DNA of 64,000 nucleotides from Comamonadaceae bacterium (GTDB taxonomy: Bacteria; Pseudomonadota; Gammaproteobacteria; Burkholderiales; Burkholderiaceae_C): contig CANFJF010000003.1 in NCBI GenBank assembly GCA_947447355.1, positions 1-64,000 on the forward strand, in the 5' to 3' direction. The notes under the pieces were generated by a model. It was not told the DNA's origin. It did no database searches and worked only from the letters and a program-made list of their open reading frames with translations. Positions 30,865-41,042 of the stretch are shown one piece after another (the first letter of the stretch is position 1; each line of letters begins with the position of its first letter). A program made the translations under genes and the position numbers.

Positions 30865-30897
30865 GATGTAGTCGACCTTACTCTAAAGTCGTACATC
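30865..30897. promoter_or_regulatory. imperfect inverted repeat upstream of nnrU
   Basis: GATGTA-GTCGAC (30865-30876) and GTCG-TACATC (30888-30897) form a near-perfect dyad with an 11-base centre, in the gap between the divergent EEP and nnrU genes. It could be an operator or a leader hairpin. No known factor can be assigned. Confidence 0.35.
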
Positions 30898-30980
30898 GTG
30901 ATGTTTCTGTACTCGCCGCCTGAATGGCCTTGCTGTTGGGATTGTTTTTGAATGCGCTATGTTGGGATTGGAGAATTGAA

Positions 30981-31562
30981 ATGTTGATCTACTTGGTCCT
31001 TGGATTGCTGGTGTTTTTCGGTGTCCATTCCATCCGGATAGTCGCTGACGATTGGCGCCGCAGCTGTCTTGAACGAATCGGTAAAGCGGGTTGGAAAGGG
31101 CTTCACAGCTTGCTGTCGCTCATCGGCTTTGCTCTGATCGTTTGGGGGTACGACGTAGCCCGACAGCAGCCGATACAACTGTGGAGTCCGCCTGTGGGTA
31201 TGCCGCATGTGGCGGCGCTGTTGACTTGGTTTGCCTTTGTGCTGCTGGCGGCGACCTACATTCCGCGCAATCAGTTCAAGGCGCGTTGGCATCATCCGAT
31301 GTTGCTCGCCACCAAGCTCTGGGCATTGGCGCACTTGTTGGCTAACGGCACGCTGGCAGGCATCGTGCTGTTTGGTAGTTTCTTGGTCTGGGCGATTGTG
31401 ATGTTTGCCAGCGCAAGGCGACGGGACCGGCGTGCTGGTGTGCGTTATGAGCTTGGATTATTAAGCCGCACCTTGGCCAGCGTGCTCGTCGGCACGCTGG
31501 CCTGGGCCGTGTTTGCATTTTGGTTACACGGCCTGCTGATCGGCATTTTGCCGTTGAGTTAA
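30981..31562 (+). CDS. NnrU family membrane protein
   Basis: 193 residues from the ATG at 30981 (MLIYLVLGLLVFFGVHSIRI). Five or so membrane helices and the conserved LGLLVFFGVHS, HPMLLATKLWALAHL and NGTLAG segments define the NnrU family, related to isoprenoid-pathway and denitrification-linked membrane proteins. No denitrification genes are nearby, so the role is open. It converges on the Spy-like gene with four bases between stops. Confidence 0.88.
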   Translation: MLIYLVLGLLVFFGVHSIRIVADDWRRSCLERIGKAGWKGLHSLLSLIGFALIVWGYDVARQQPIQLWSPPVGMPHVAALLTWFAFVLLAATYIPRNQFKARWHHPMLLATKLWALAHLLANGTLAGIVLFGSFLVWAIVMFASARRRDRRAGVRYELGLLSRTLASVLVGTLAWAVFAFWLHGLLIGILPLS

Positions 31563-31566
31563 CGCA

Positions 31567-32112
31567 TCAGCCTGGATGACGTCCATGCTGACCGCCCATG
31601 GGACCCATGGGATGGCTGCCATGACCCCCTGCAAGACGGGTGAATTGCTCGTCAAAGACCTTTTTTTGATCTGTGTTCAAAACTGCATAAAAAGTCTTGG
31701 TGGCTTCGGCTCGCTGGTCCATGCGGCTGGTCATCGCCGCCATGTGCTCGGTGCGCAAGGCGCGCATGCGGTCCAGACGTTCAGGCGTTGGCAGTTTGCT
31801 GAGCTCGGCACGCGATGCGGCCATTGACGTCTCAGGCTTTGCGCGAGGTGTTGGTTTGATGGCGTCGGTGTAGGTCGTCCAAGCGGCTTCTTGCGCCGGT
31901 GTGATTTTCAGCTTGGTCTTGATTTCGGCTAAGCGCTGTGTCATGTGAGCTTGCATCTTGGCCGGATCGTATCTGCCCATGCTTTGGCCATGTGCCGCCG
32001 GACCTGCGCCTGGGCCCGTACCAGGAGCGGGTTGAGCCATGCTGTAACTAGCCAATGTGCTGAGAGCGCCCGCCAAGATGAGCGTGTGAAGTGGTTTGAA
32101 GTACGTACGCAT
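31567..32112 (-). CDS. Spy/CpxP-like periplasmic LTXXQ protein
   Basis: 181 residues with a signal peptide (MRTYFKPLHTLILAGALSTLASYSMAQ) and a helical body containing LKITPAQEAAWTTYTDA and LNTDQKKVFDEQF, the paired LTxxQ-like motifs of Spy/CpxP chaperones. The C-terminus is His/Gly-rich (GGHGSHPMGPMGGQHGRHPG) and may bind metal. It probably acts in the periplasm under envelope or metal stress. Confidence 0.83.
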   Translation of the reverse strand: MRTYFKPLHTLILAGALSTLASYSMAQPAPGTGPGAGPAAHGQSMGRYDPAKMQAHMTQRLAEIKTKLKITPAQEAAWTTYTDAIKPTPRAKPETSMAASRAELSKLPTPERLDRMRALRTEHMAAMTSRMDQRAEATKTFYAVLNTDQKKVFDEQFTRLAGGHGSHPMGPMGGQHGRHPG

Positions 32113-32296
32113 GAGGTTTTCCCTTTAAGTGAAGCTGAGTGAATAGCAAAGAGGCTTTTGATTTCAGCTTGGGATAAGTTTGAGCTGACCTTGTATCGGG
32201 GTCGTGACTTGTACGTGTGGCTTTGTAAAGATTGTCGATCAGACGTGATGACATTTATTTGCCCCAGCCGGGGTGGCGTGCCACAATAATTTCAGA

Positions 32297-32390
32297 TTGT
32301 CGGGGCGCCAAAGATGAATATCTGAGGCTGAAATCGCTTTAGTGCGAGCCCCGCTGAACCTGATCGGGATCATCCCCGTGTAAGAGACAA
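32297..32390 (+). promoter_or_regulatory. TPP riboswitch (thi box)
   Basis: All helices are present. P1 is TTGTC (32297-32301) with GACAA (32386-32390). P2 is GGGGC (32302-32306) with GCCCC (32348-32352). The pyrimidine-sensing arm includes CTGAGGCTGAAAT. The pyrophosphate arm is CTGAACCTGATCGGGATCATCCCCG. Thiamine pyrophosphate binding normally switches off thiamine biosynthesis genes. Here it stands directly before a thiC remnant. Confidence 0.92.
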
Positions 32391-32450
32391 GGAACTTTGG
32401 CTCCGGTATTCCATGATGGCATTTGCATAATCGCTCACCGTGGTGAAGGC

Positions 32451-33333
<883 letters not shown>

Positions 33334-33345
33334 ACTGACGACCTG

Positions 33346-33762
33346 TCAGCTACCGGCCAGCTCGTCCAAGATCGGACAGTCTGGCCGGTTGTCGCCGTGA
33401 CAGCCGTTGATGAGGTGGCTTAGCGTGCGCTGCATTTCTTGCAACGCGGCGACACGCTGTGCCAGTTCATCGGCATGTTTTTGCGCGATGCGTTTGACGC
33501 TGGCACTGGTACGACGCCGGTTGTTCCACAGGCTGACCAACTCGGCGATCTCGGCCATCGAAAAGCCGAGGTCGCGGGATCGTTTGATGAAGCGCAGCAC
33601 GTGCACCTCAGCTTGACTGTATTGCCGGTAGCCGCTGTCGGTGCGACGCACCTTGCCCAGCATGCCGAGTGACTCGTAGTAACGGATCATCTTGGCAGAC
33701 ACGCCGGACTGTTCCGCGGCGCTACTAATGTTGACCGGTGCGGGCTCTGCAGTGGTGTTCAT
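33346..33762 (-). CDS. cueR: copper-responsive MerR-family regulator CueR
   Basis: 138 residues from the ATG at 33762 (MNTTAEPAPVNISSAAEQSG). The N-terminal MerR helix-turn-helix includes MIRYYESLGML, followed by the dimerisation helix. The C-terminal metal loop CHGDNRPDC has two cysteines eight positions apart, as in CueR, which senses Cu(I). It lies 13 bases after copZ, so a copZ-cueR operon is likely, and it would control both operators found upstream of copZ and copA. Confidence 0.93.
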   Translation of the reverse strand: MNTTAEPAPVNISSAAEQSGVSAKMIRYYESLGMLGKVRRTDSGYRQYSQAEVHVLRFIKRSRDLGFSMAEIAELVSLWNNRRRTSASVKRIAQKHADELAQRVAALQEMQRTLSHLINGCHGDNRPDCPILDELAGS

Positions 33763-33775
33763 GCCTTTGGATGCA

Positions 33776-33973
33776 TCAGGCGGCGACGCCATAGCCTTCT
33801 TCGGCGATGACTTTAGCCAAGGCTTCGCGGGGTTGCACGCTGTCGATGTCAACGCGGTTGGCGGCACGGTCGATGTTGACTTGGGCTTGTGGGTCGAGTT
33901 GCTGGACGGCGGATTTAACAGCCCGTTCGCAGTGGCCGCAGGTCATGCCTGTGACGGTGAAGGTTTGGTTCAT
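33776..33973 (-). CDS. copZ: CopZ-like copper chaperone
   Basis: A 65-residue heavy-metal-associated domain with the metal site MTCGHC at residues 10-15 and the fold pattern beta-alpha-beta-beta-alpha-beta. It delivers Cu(I) in the cytoplasm, probably to CopA. It is divergent from copA and upstream of cueR. Confidence 0.93.
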   Translation of the reverse strand: MNQTFTVTGMTCGHCERAVKSAVQQLDPQAQVNIDRAANRVDIDSVQPREALAKVIAEEGYGVAA

Positions 33974-34003
33974 GGCTCAGTTCCTCTGTGTTTCTATGAG
34001 CAT

Positions 34004-34034
34004 AGTCTGAAGCTTCCCATCATGGCAAGGTCAA
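34004..34034 (-). promoter_or_regulatory. CueR-type promoter of copZ-cueR
   Basis: Minus strand TTGACC (34034-34029) is followed by a 19-base spacer containing the dyad TTGCCATGATGGGAAG and a weak -10 CAGACT. The over-long 19-base spacer with an internal dyad is the signature of MerR-family activated promoters. Confidence 0.6.
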
Positions 34035-34088
34035 GCTTTATTTGCGGGGGGCTAAAAATACTCAGTTTAAAAAAGTTCAACAAATCGC

Positions 34089-34119
34089 TTGACCTTGCCA
34101 CGATGGCAGGGTTTATGCT
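34089..34119 (+). promoter_or_regulatory. CueR-type promoter of copA
   Basis: TTGACC (34089-34094), a 19-base spacer and TATGCT (34114-34119). The dyad ACCTTGCCA-CGA-TGGCAGGGT, with one mismatch, spans the spacer. Transcription would start about seven bases after the -10 element, which coincides with the copA ATG at 34126. Confidence 0.75.
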
Positions 34120-34125
34120 CCGCTC

Positions 34126-36390
34126 ATGAACACCCCACTTGTCGCTGACTCTACGGCCTCTACTTGCAGCTTAGACCTTGGCATTGAGGGCATGACCTGC
34201 GCCTCCTGTGTCTCGCGTGTTGAGAAGGCCTTGAAAAAAGTACCGGGCGTGCAAGACGCGACGGTAAACCTCGCAACAGAATCAGCGCGCATTACTTTTG
34301 CTGCGTCGGACCAAGCTGAAGCGATGCTGCGGCGAGCCGTTCGGGAAGCCGGTTATGGCGTCCGGGAAACCGATTTGATGAGCGAGGCCCAAGATGCTTC
34401 GCCTTGGGCTGGTTTTGCGCCTGTCGCGGTGGCGCTGGCGCTGGCCACGCCGCTGGTGTTGCCAATGCTGGCAGATCTATTTGGCCGTCACTGGATGCTG
34501 CCGGCGTGGCAGCAGTTCCTGTTGGCAACACCCGTGCAATTTATCTTGGGTGCGCGGTTTTACCGGGCCGGTTGGCATGCGTTGAAGGCGCTCACAGGCA
34601 ACATGGATTTGCTCGTCGCCATTGGCACCAGTGCGGGTTGGGGTTTGTCGGTGTGGCTGTGGTTGAGCGCTGAGTCCGGCAGCATGCCGCACCTCTACTT
34701 CGAGGCCTCGGCGGTGGTGATTTCGCTGGTGATGTTGGGTAAGTGGTTAGAGACGCGTGCGAAGCGACAGACCACCGCAGCCATTCGCGCCTTGCATGCG
34801 TTGCGGCCAGCCTTGGCGCACGTCATCCTGCGCTCTGGCGAGCAGACTGATGTGCCGGTGGCTGAGTTGTTGGTGAATGACCGGGTGGTGGTCTTGCCCG
34901 GTGAGCGCGTGCCGGTGGACTGTGTGCTGACAGAAGGTCGCACGCAGGTTGATGAGTCCATGCTCACTGGCGAGCCGCTGCCAGTCACCAAGGCGGTCGA
35001 TGCGGCGCTCACCGGCGGCAGCATCAATGGCGAGGGTCGTATTGTCATGCTCGTCAGCGCAGTCGGGCGTGACACCGTGCTCTCCAAAATCATCGGTCTG
35101 GTGGAAGATGCTCAAGCGGCGAAGGCGCCGATTCAGCGCTTGGTCGACAAGGTCTCGGCCGTCTTTGTGCCGGTGGTCTTGTTGATTGGTTTGGCCACCT
35201 TGCTCGGTTGGCTGGCCATAGGCGAGCCGCTGGAGGTGGCGCTGATTCGCGCGGTGGCGGTACTGGTGATTGCATGTCCCTGCGCACTGGGTTTGGCCAC
35301 GCCCGTGGCCATCATGGCGGGCACCGGTGTGGCGGCTCGTGCGGGCATTTTGATCAAGGACGCGCAGGCGCTTGAGTTGGCGCACAGCGCCGATACCGTG
35401 GCTTTTGACAAGACCGGCACCTTGACGGTGGGTCAGCCGCGTTTGGTGGCGTTTGTGGTCGCTGGTGGTGCGGATGAGTCAAGCCAGTTGTGCGCAGCGG
35501 CCAGCTTGCAAAGCGGCAGTGAGCATCCGCTCGCTCGCGCTGTTGTGAACGCAGCCAAAGAGCGCGGGTTAGAGGTGCTGGCGCCAGACGATGTTCATGC
35601 TGCGGCCGGCCGCGGCACCGAAGGCAAAGTAGCGGGTGCTGCGTATCTGATTGGCAGCCTGCGCTGGGTCGACGAGCTCGGTGTGAGCCTCGGTGGTTTG
35701 GCGCCGGAAGCCGAGCGCTTGCAAAAAGAAGGGGCGACTTTGTCGGCCTTGCTGCTGCGCACGTCGCAAGGGCTGGAACTGCGCGCATTGATGGCCTTTG
35801 CCGATGAACCCAAGCAGGGCGCTCGCCAAGCCTTGGCGTCTTTGCGCTCTCGCGGGTTGCGCATCATGATGATCTCAGGTGACAACCACGGCGCGGCATT
35901 GGCAATGGGTGCACGGCTCGGACTCAGTGCTGATGAAGTCATGGCCGAAGTCTTGCCGGGAGACAAAGCGGCCAAGGTTGCGCAGCTTAAGCAGGGGGGT
36001 CATGTTGTCGTGATGGTTGGTGACGGCGTCAACGACGCACCCGCTTTGGCGGCAGCCGATATCGGTATGGCCATGGGCACCGGCACGGACGTAGCGATGC
36101 ACGCGGCCGGTGTGACGCTGATGCGCGGCGATGTTTCATTGGTCGAAGGGGCGCTGGATATTTCACACCGAACGGTGATGAAAATCAGGCAGAACTTGTT
36201 CTGGGCATTTGCCTATAACGTCGCCGGCATTCCGCTGGCCGCGTTGGGCTACCTGAACCCGGTGCTGGCGGGCGCGGCCATGGCGCTGTCAAGTGTCAGC
36301 GTCATGGCCAATGCCTTGCTGCTCAAGCGTTGGCGGCTCAAGCAAGTTCAGCATCATTCAGGCAGCGTTGATCAGGCCAGCGCTGGGTAG
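34126..36390 (+). CDS. copA: Cu(I)-translocating P-type ATPase CopA
   Basis: 754 residues exporting Cu(I) from the cytoplasm. One N-terminal metal domain carries MTCASC (residues 23-28). The membrane metal site is CPC (384-386), the phosphorylation motif is DKTGT (Asp428), and SEHPLARA and [10 protein letters not shown] are intact. There is no ribosome-binding site before the ATG, consistent with a leaderless mRNA. The 3' end overlaps the opposing alkene reductase gene by 19 bases. Confidence 0.96.
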   Translation: MNTPLVADSTASTCSLDLGIEGMTCASCVSRVEKALKKVPGVQDATVNLATESARITFAASDQAEAMLRRAVREAGYGVRETDLMSEAQDASPWAGFAPVAVALALATPLVLPMLADLFGRHWMLPAWQQFLLATPVQFILGARFYRAGWHALKALTGNMDLLVAIGTSAGWGLSVWLWLSAESGSMPHLYFEASAVVISLVMLGKWLETRAKRQTTAAIRALHALRPALAHVILRSGEQTDVPVAELLVNDRVVVLPGERVPVDCVLTEGRTQVDESMLTGEPLPVTKAVDAALTGGSINGEGRIVMLVSAVGRDTVLSKIIGLVEDAQAAKAPIQRLVDKVSAVFVPVVLLIGLATLLGWLAIGEPLEVALIRAVAVLVIACPCALGLATPVAIMAGTGVAARAGILIKDAQALELAHSADTVAFDKTGTLTVGQPRLVAFVVAGGADESSQLCAAASLQSGSEHPLARAVVNAAKERGLEVLAPDDVHAAAGRGTEGKVAGAAYLIGSLRWVDELGVSLGGLAPEAERLQKEGATLSALLLRTSQGLELRALMAFADEPKQGARQALASLRSRGLRIMMISGDNHGAALAMGARLGLSADEVMAEVLPGDKAAKVAQLKQGGHVVVMVGDGVNDAPALAAADIGMAMGTGTDVAMHAAGVTLMRGDVSLVEGALDISHRTVMKIRQNLFWAFAYNVAGIPLAALGYLNPVLAGAAMALSSVSVMANALLLKRWRLKQVQHHSGSVDQASAG

Positions 36391-37475
36391 TCTGTATAGC
36401 CTTTGACGCCACCACCGTAAAAAGTGGACTGGTCTGGCGTGTTGAGCGCAGTGTCTTCACGCAGGCGACGCACGAGGTCAGGGTTGGCGATGAACGGCCG
36501 CCCGAACGCGACCAGATCGTCGCCTTCGGCAAGGGCTTTTTCGGCCATCGCTTTGTCATAGCCATTGTTGACCATCCATGCACCTTTGCCACCGGCGATA
36601 CGGTAAGCGCGCTTTAATGCAGCGTAGTCAATCGGCCGATCAGGCATTTCGCGTGGTCCGCCTGTTGCACCTTCAATGATGTGCACGTAGGCCAGGTTCA
36701 ATGTAGCCAGTTCACGCAGCACGTATTCAAACAGGGGTTGTGGATCGGTGTCGTGCACATCGCCAGCCGGTGTCACAGGTGACAGGCGAATGCCAGTTCG
36801 ACCGCCGCCAACGCTATCCGTCACCGCTCGGACGACTTCCAGCAGGAGGCGGGCGCGGTTTTCAATGCTGCCGCCGAAATCGTCTGTTCGCTGGTTGCTG
36901 CCATTTTTCAAAAACTGATCGAGCAGGTAGCCATTGGCAGCGTGAACTTCGACGCCATCAAAGCCCGCTGTTTCGACCGCATTGCGAGCAGCGGCTTGAT
37001 ACGTGTGAACGAGGCCCGGCAACTCGTCAGTCTTGAGCGCGCGTGGCACGGAGGTGTCGACAAAAACCGGCACACCGTCTTTGATGAGCACGGTTTTAGC
37101 TTTAGCTGCAATGGCCGATGGGGCGACGGGCGCGCCATTGTCTGGTTGCAGGTCGGTGTGTGAAATGCGGCCGACATGCCAGAGTTGGACCACGATCTTG
37201 CCATTGGCCTTGTGCACGCTGTCAGTGATTTTTTTCCAGCCATCGAGCTGCTCGGTGCCATACAGGCCCGGCACATCTGAATAACCTTGGCCTTGCTGGC
37301 TGATGGCGGTGGCTTCGGTGATGAGCAAACCAGCCGTTGCCCGCTGTGTGTAGTACTCGATCATGAGTGGTGTGGGTATCGCGTCCGGGGCACGGTTGCG
37401 CGTCAGCGGCGCCATCACGATGCGGTTGGCGAGGTTCATGTCGCCGACTTGGATGGGCGTAAAAAGAGAGGTCAT
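36372..37475 (-). CDS. Old Yellow Enzyme family alkene reductase
   Basis: 367 residues of the FMN-dependent NemA/XenB type. It contains MAPLTRNRA near the N-terminus, WHVGRISH, the FMN/substrate histidine pair region [13 protein letters not shown] and [12 protein letters not shown]. It reduces activated C=C bonds or nitro compounds with NADPH. It stands alone, convergent with copA, and no NemR-like regulator is adjacent. Confidence 0.93.
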   Translation of the reverse strand: MTSLFTPIQVGDMNLANRIVMAPLTRNRAPDAIPTPLMIEYYTQRATAGLLITEATAISQQGQGYSDVPGLYGTEQLDGWKKITDSVHKANGKIVVQLWHVGRISHTDLQPDNGAPVAPSAIAAKAKTVLIKDGVPVFVDTSVPRALKTDELPGLVHTYQAAARNAVETAGFDGVEVHAANGYLLDQFLKNGSNQRTDDFGGSIENRARLLLEVVRAVTDSVGGGRTGIRLSPVTPAGDVHDTDPQPLFEYVLRELATLNLAYVHIIEGATGGPREMPDRPIDYAALKRAYRIAGGKGAWMVNNGYDKAMAEKALAEGDDLVAFGRPFIANPDLVRRLREDTALNTPDQSTFYGGGVKGYTDYPALA

Positions 37476-37898
37476 GGAAGAGCCTTGTTATTGTTCAAAA
37501 AAGAAAATGAGTCCGCTGCAAAAGGTCTGCATTGGCGCCTGACAAGGCGGCTCGAACACTTTGGCGGGTACTGAATGCCCTGCATCCAGAACACACATTG
37601 ATGCTAGCGGTTTCTGAATTTTCCTGCTCGTCACCGGCTGTGTTTTGAACGCTATCGGACTGGTCCTACAAGGCTAATGGCGCGCACCTGATTTAACTTT
37701 GGCTAGAGCTACTTTATTCTTGCCTATCGATGGAGTAGAGGCTGCCATGCAATTCTTCTGGTTCTTTTTTAAGTTGCTTTTGCCAGCGACTCGCTAGCTG
37801 GAAAAAGGCCTTTATCCCCCCTTTTTCATTGACTGGCATGGTCAGTTCAGCAACAGCGTATCAACTGAGCGGCACTGTCTCGCTAGTTTGTCAATAGT
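37476..37898. other. gene-free region upstream of the alkene reductase
   Basis: About 420 bases without a recognisable gene. It should hold the alkene reductase promoter at its left end. It includes a small hairpin CCAGC...GCTGG at about 37785-37803 and a TTTTTT/AAAAA-rich stretch. Base composition is lower in GC than the neighbours. Nothing else is recognised. Confidence 0.5.
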
Positions 37899-38141
37899 AT
37901 GATCGTCCACATCAAAGCCCTGCGTAGCCCACCTTCTCAGTTCAGTTTGCACCATCGCCAACCTGATCGCATGCAAGAGATTCATCATCGTCGGATCGTC
38001 AGTCTGCAGGCAGGCTTGGCCGAGATGATGCTGGTGAACAGGTTACGCGCTCACACGCGCAGTGATTTGGCGTTGGATACATTACGCCGCGGTGCAGAAA
38101 TCATCGCCCTGACGGCGAAGCACTGGTTTGGCGATAAATAG
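37899..38141 (+). CDS. hypothetical small protein
   Basis: An 80-codon frame in an otherwise gene-free stretch. It encodes a basic, His/Arg-rich N-terminus and a helical C-terminal half (LAEMMLVNRLRAHTRSDLAL). I recognise no family, and no strong ribosome-binding site precedes the ATG. A hairpin follows directly after its stop. It may be chance or a gene remnant. Confidence 0.25.
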   Translation: MIVHIKALRSPPSQFSLHHRQPDRMQEIHHRRIVSLQAGLAEMMLVNRLRAHTRSDLALDTLRRGAEIIALTAKHWFGDK

Positions 38142-38160
38142 CCCCTGCTAGAGGGGCATT
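38141..38160 (-). terminator. terminator hairpin after bktB
   Basis: On the minus strand GCCCCTCTAGCAGGGGC is followed by TATTTAT, just after the thiolase stop. It would also work for the small plus-strand frame ending at 38141. Confidence 0.6.
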
Positions 38161-38166
38161 TAGCTC

Positions 38167-39351
38167 TTACATTCGTTCGAAAATAGCCGCAATCCCTTGG
38201 CCACCGCCGATGCACATGGTCACTAGCGCGTAGCGGCCTTTGATGCGTTGCAACTCGTACAAAGCCTTGACCGTGATCAGCGCACCCGTGGCGCCGATCG
38301 GGTGTCCCAGCGAGATGCCGGAACCGTTGGGATTTACCTTGGCTGGGTCGAGTCCGAGGTCGCGCGTGACGGCGCAGGCTTGAGCGGCAAACGCTTCGTT
38401 GGCTTCAATGACGTCCAAGTCTTTAACCGTGAGGCCCGCCTTCTTGAGTGCCAGTTGTGTGGCGGGTACGGGGCCGATGCCCATGTATTTGGGGTCGACG
38501 CCGGCGTGCGCGTAGGCCACCAAGCGAGCCAAGGGCTGAATACCACGGGCCTTGGCGGTGCCAGCCTCCATCATCACCAGCGCGGCGGCGGCATCGTTGA
38601 TCCCAGAGGCATTGCCGGCCGTCACCGTGCCGTTCTCTTTGATGAAGACCGGTTTGAGTTTCGCCATGTCGGTCAGCGTGCAGTTCGGTCTGAAGTGTTC
38701 GTCGGTGTCATAGGCGACATCGCCTTTGCGACTTTTGAGCATGACTGGAACGATTTGCTCTTTAAAGCGGCCGCCTTCGATGGCACGCTGGGCGCGGTTG
38801 TGGCTTTCAACTGCCAAGGCGTCTTGGTCTTCGCGCGTGATGCCCCATTTGGCGGCGATATTTTCGGCGGTGACGCCCATGTGAATGCTGTGGAACGGGT
38901 CGTGCAGGGCGCCGACCATCATGTCGATCATCTTGGTGTCGCCCATGCGAGCTCCAAAACGCGTGGCCAGACTGACGTAGGGGGCACGGCTCATGTTCTC
39001 GGCACCACCGCCAATGGCGATGTCGGTGTCGCCCAGCAAGATGCTCTGGCTGGCCGAGAGGATGGCTTGCAGGCCCGAGCCGCACAAGCGGTTGACGTTG
39101 AAGGCTGGCGTGCCTTCGGCGCAGCCACCGTTGATGGCGGCGACGCGCGACAGATACAAGTCTTTGGGCTCGGTGTTGACGACATGGCCGAAGACCACGT
39201 GGCCGACGTCCTTGCCTTCGACGCCCGCGCGAGACAGTGACTCTCGAACAACGAGCGCAGCAAGCTCGGTAGGTGGGCTGTCCTTCAAGCTGCCACCAAA
39301 AGTTCCGATGGCGGTGCGCACACCGCTGGCAATCACGACATCACGTTTCAT
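38167..39351 (-). CDS. bktB: beta-ketothiolase (acetyl-CoA C-acyltransferase), BktB type
   Basis: 394 residues. The thiolase catalytic residues are Cys90 (NRLCGSGLQ), His350 (GHPIGATGA) and Cys380 (CIGGGQG). The sequence closely follows what I remember of Cupriavidus BktB (VASGVRTAIGTFGGSLKD, NTEPKDLYLSRVAAINGG). The enzyme condenses acyl-CoA with acetyl-CoA for polyhydroxyalkanoate synthesis or runs beta-oxidation. It is monocistronic, with no phaB/phaC beside it. Confidence 0.93.
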   Translation of the reverse strand: MKRDVVIASGVRTAIGTFGGSLKDSPPTELAALVVRESLSRAGVEGKDVGHVVFGHVVNTEPKDLYLSRVAAINGGCAEGTPAFNVNRLCGSGLQAILSASQSILLGDTDIAIGGGAENMSRAPYVSLATRFGARMGDTKMIDMMVGALHDPFHSIHMGVTAENIAAKWGITREDQDALAVESHNRAQRAIEGGRFKEQIVPVMLKSRKGDVAYDTDEHFRPNCTLTDMAKLKPVFIKENGTVTAGNASGINDAAAALVMMEAGTAKARGIQPLARLVAYAHAGVDPKYMGIGPVPATQLALKKAGLTVKDLDVIEANEAFAAQACAVTRDLGLDPAKVNPNGSGISLGHPIGATGALITVKALYELQRIKGRYALVTMCIGGGQGIAAIFERM

Positions 39352-39520
39352 TCTGGTCTCCGTTAGGGATGAAAGATCTCAATCTTAAGCCGCTATCCTA
39401 TTTGATGAGCTTCAATCGTGCCAACATGAGCGCCGCCATGAGAGATGCACCGCCAATGGGCCGTCGTGCTTGAAAAACATAAAATCCGACGTTTAAAAGT
39501 TTAGAAACGCCAACTTGACC

Positions 39521-40417
39521 ATGTTCGCAGACGCTGACCCAGACGGAGAAACGGGTCGTCAGCACGCGTATCCCCAGCACCTGCGAGACTTCGCGGCTGA
39601 GCTACCGTCCGCCCCCGGGGTTTACATCTTCCACGGAGAAGAGGGCGACTTGCCGCTTTATATTGGCAAGAGCATCAACTTGCGCAGCCGGGTGCTGTCG
39701 CACCTGCGAAATCCTGACGAGGCCAATTTGTTGCGCCAGACTCGCCGCATCAGCCATATTCGCACGGCCGGTGAAATTGGCGCTTTGTTGCTAGAGGCCA
39801 GCTTGATCAAGCAGCAGCAGCCCTTGTTGAACCAAAAACTGCGGCGCAATCGGCAACTCTGTTCACTGCGGTTGACCGCTGGCTTGCCGGAAGTGGTTTA
39901 TGCCAAGGACGTCAATTTCGCCACTGAGCCCGCCTTGTTTGGGCTGTTTGCCAGCCGCCATGCGGCCATCGAAGGCTTGCGCCAACTGGCGGACCAGCAC
40001 CGGCTTTGCTACGGCCCATTGGGTCTGGAAAAACTCAAGTCGGGGCGAGCTTGTTTCAGGGCCAGCGTCAATCTTTGCGGCGGCGTTTGCCGGGGCGATG
40101 AAAGCTTTGAGGCGCATGGCCAGCGCCTGTTCACCGGCCTCGAAGGTTTGCGCGTGGCTTGCTGGCCTTATCCGGGTGCCATTGGCTTGACGGAGCATTA
40201 CCAAGATTCAGGCCAACAGCGGGAGGGCCAGCCATCTGCGGCGGTTGAAGCGGGCTGCCAGATTCACGTCGTTCGCAATTGGTGCTACTTGGGCAGTGTG
40301 AGTGATCTGGCCAAGGCGCGCGAGCTCGACGTGATCGCCGCCGGGTTTGACGCTGACGGCTATAAGATTTTGTGCCGACCTATTTTCAGCGGCAGCGTTC
40401 ACATCACGCCGCTGTGA
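39521..40417 (+). CDS. cho: Cho-like GIY-YIG nucleotide excision endonuclease
   Basis: 298 residues from the ATG at 39521. The N-terminal GIY-YIG nuclease domain (about 30-110) has PGVYIFHGEEGDLPLYIGKS and RSRVLSHL, as in UvrC's 3'-incision half, with the catalytic glutamate in EASLIKQQQPLLN. The length and absence of UvrB-binding and HhH domains match E. coli Cho. No LexA box was seen upstream. Confidence 0.87.
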   Translation: MFADADPDGETGRQHAYPQHLRDFAAELPSAPGVYIFHGEEGDLPLYIGKSINLRSRVLSHLRNPDEANLLRQTRRISHIRTAGEIGALLLEASLIKQQQPLLNQKLRRNRQLCSLRLTAGLPEVVYAKDVNFATEPALFGLFASRHAAIEGLRQLADQHRLCYGPLGLEKLKSGRACFRASVNLCGGVCRGDESFEAHGQRLFTGLEGLRVACWPYPGAIGLTEHYQDSGQQREGQPSAAVEAGCQIHVVRNWCYLGSVSDLAKARELDVIAAGFDADGYKILCRPIFSGSVHITPL

Positions 40418-40559
40418 GCCGGTGCAGGCAAGTTAAATGCGCCATGGGTTTTCTGGGGCATTGTTTGTGGCGCATGAAAAATCGTCGCCACCGTTGTAAA
40501 GTGAAATTTGTACCAGGTTTTAATTTCAAAACCCTACAAAACGGATGAAAGTTCAGACC

Positions 40560-41012
40560 ATGAAAACACTGTCTCTCAATGCAAAGTTAGCGTCTCGATC
40601 GCTGTCGATCGCACTCAGCGTGCTGGGTCTTTTGGGCGTGGCTTTTTCGCTGTCAGCTGCTGCACAAACGGTGAATGTGCAGTTGAATGGGGCGCAAGAA
40701 GTGCCAGCCGTCATGACGACCGCCACGGGTAGCGGGGTGATTGTGGTGGGCGCCGACAAGTTCGTCAGCGGCAGCGTCACAGTGTCTGGTCTGGAACCCA
40801 CCATGGCGCATATTCATGAGGGCGCTGCGCCCACTGCCAACGGCCCGGTGATTGTTCCTTTGGCCAAAACTGCAGACAATGTTTGGTCTGTTCCTGCCGG
40901 CGCTAAATTGTCAGACAGTCAGTTTGACAGTTTTAAAAAGGGCAATTTGTATGTCAACGTGCACAGTGCAGCCAACAAAGGCGGCGAGATCCGCGGCCAG
41001 ATGAAGCCCTGA
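40560..41012 (+). CDS. secreted CHRD-domain protein
   Basis: 150 residues from the ATG at 40560 (another in frame at 40545). A signal peptide (ALSVLGLLGVAFSLSAAAQ) is followed by a single CHRD domain (VNVQLNGAQEVPAV to NVHSAANKGGEIRGQM). The protein is exported to the periplasm or outside; the biochemical role of bacterial CHRD proteins is unclear. It converges on sodC. Confidence 0.88.
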   Translation: MKTLSLNAKLASRSLSIALSVLGLLGVAFSLSAAAQTVNVQLNGAQEVPAVMTTATGSGVIVVGADKFVSGSVTVSGLEPTMAHIHEGAAPTANGPVIVPLAKTADNVWSVPAGAKLSDSQFDSFKKGNLYVNVHSAANKGGEIRGQMKP

Positions 41013-41042
41013 GCAAGCTGACATTGAAGCGGCATCCCAAAC

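Noticed and set aside
38248-39240. Long open frame antisense to bktB
   Set aside because: It is the complement of a well-conserved thiolase; GC-rich codon bias keeps it open.
39352-39520. LexA box before the Cho-like gene
   Set aside because: E. coli cho is SOS-regulated, but no CTGT-N8-ACAG motif is visible here.
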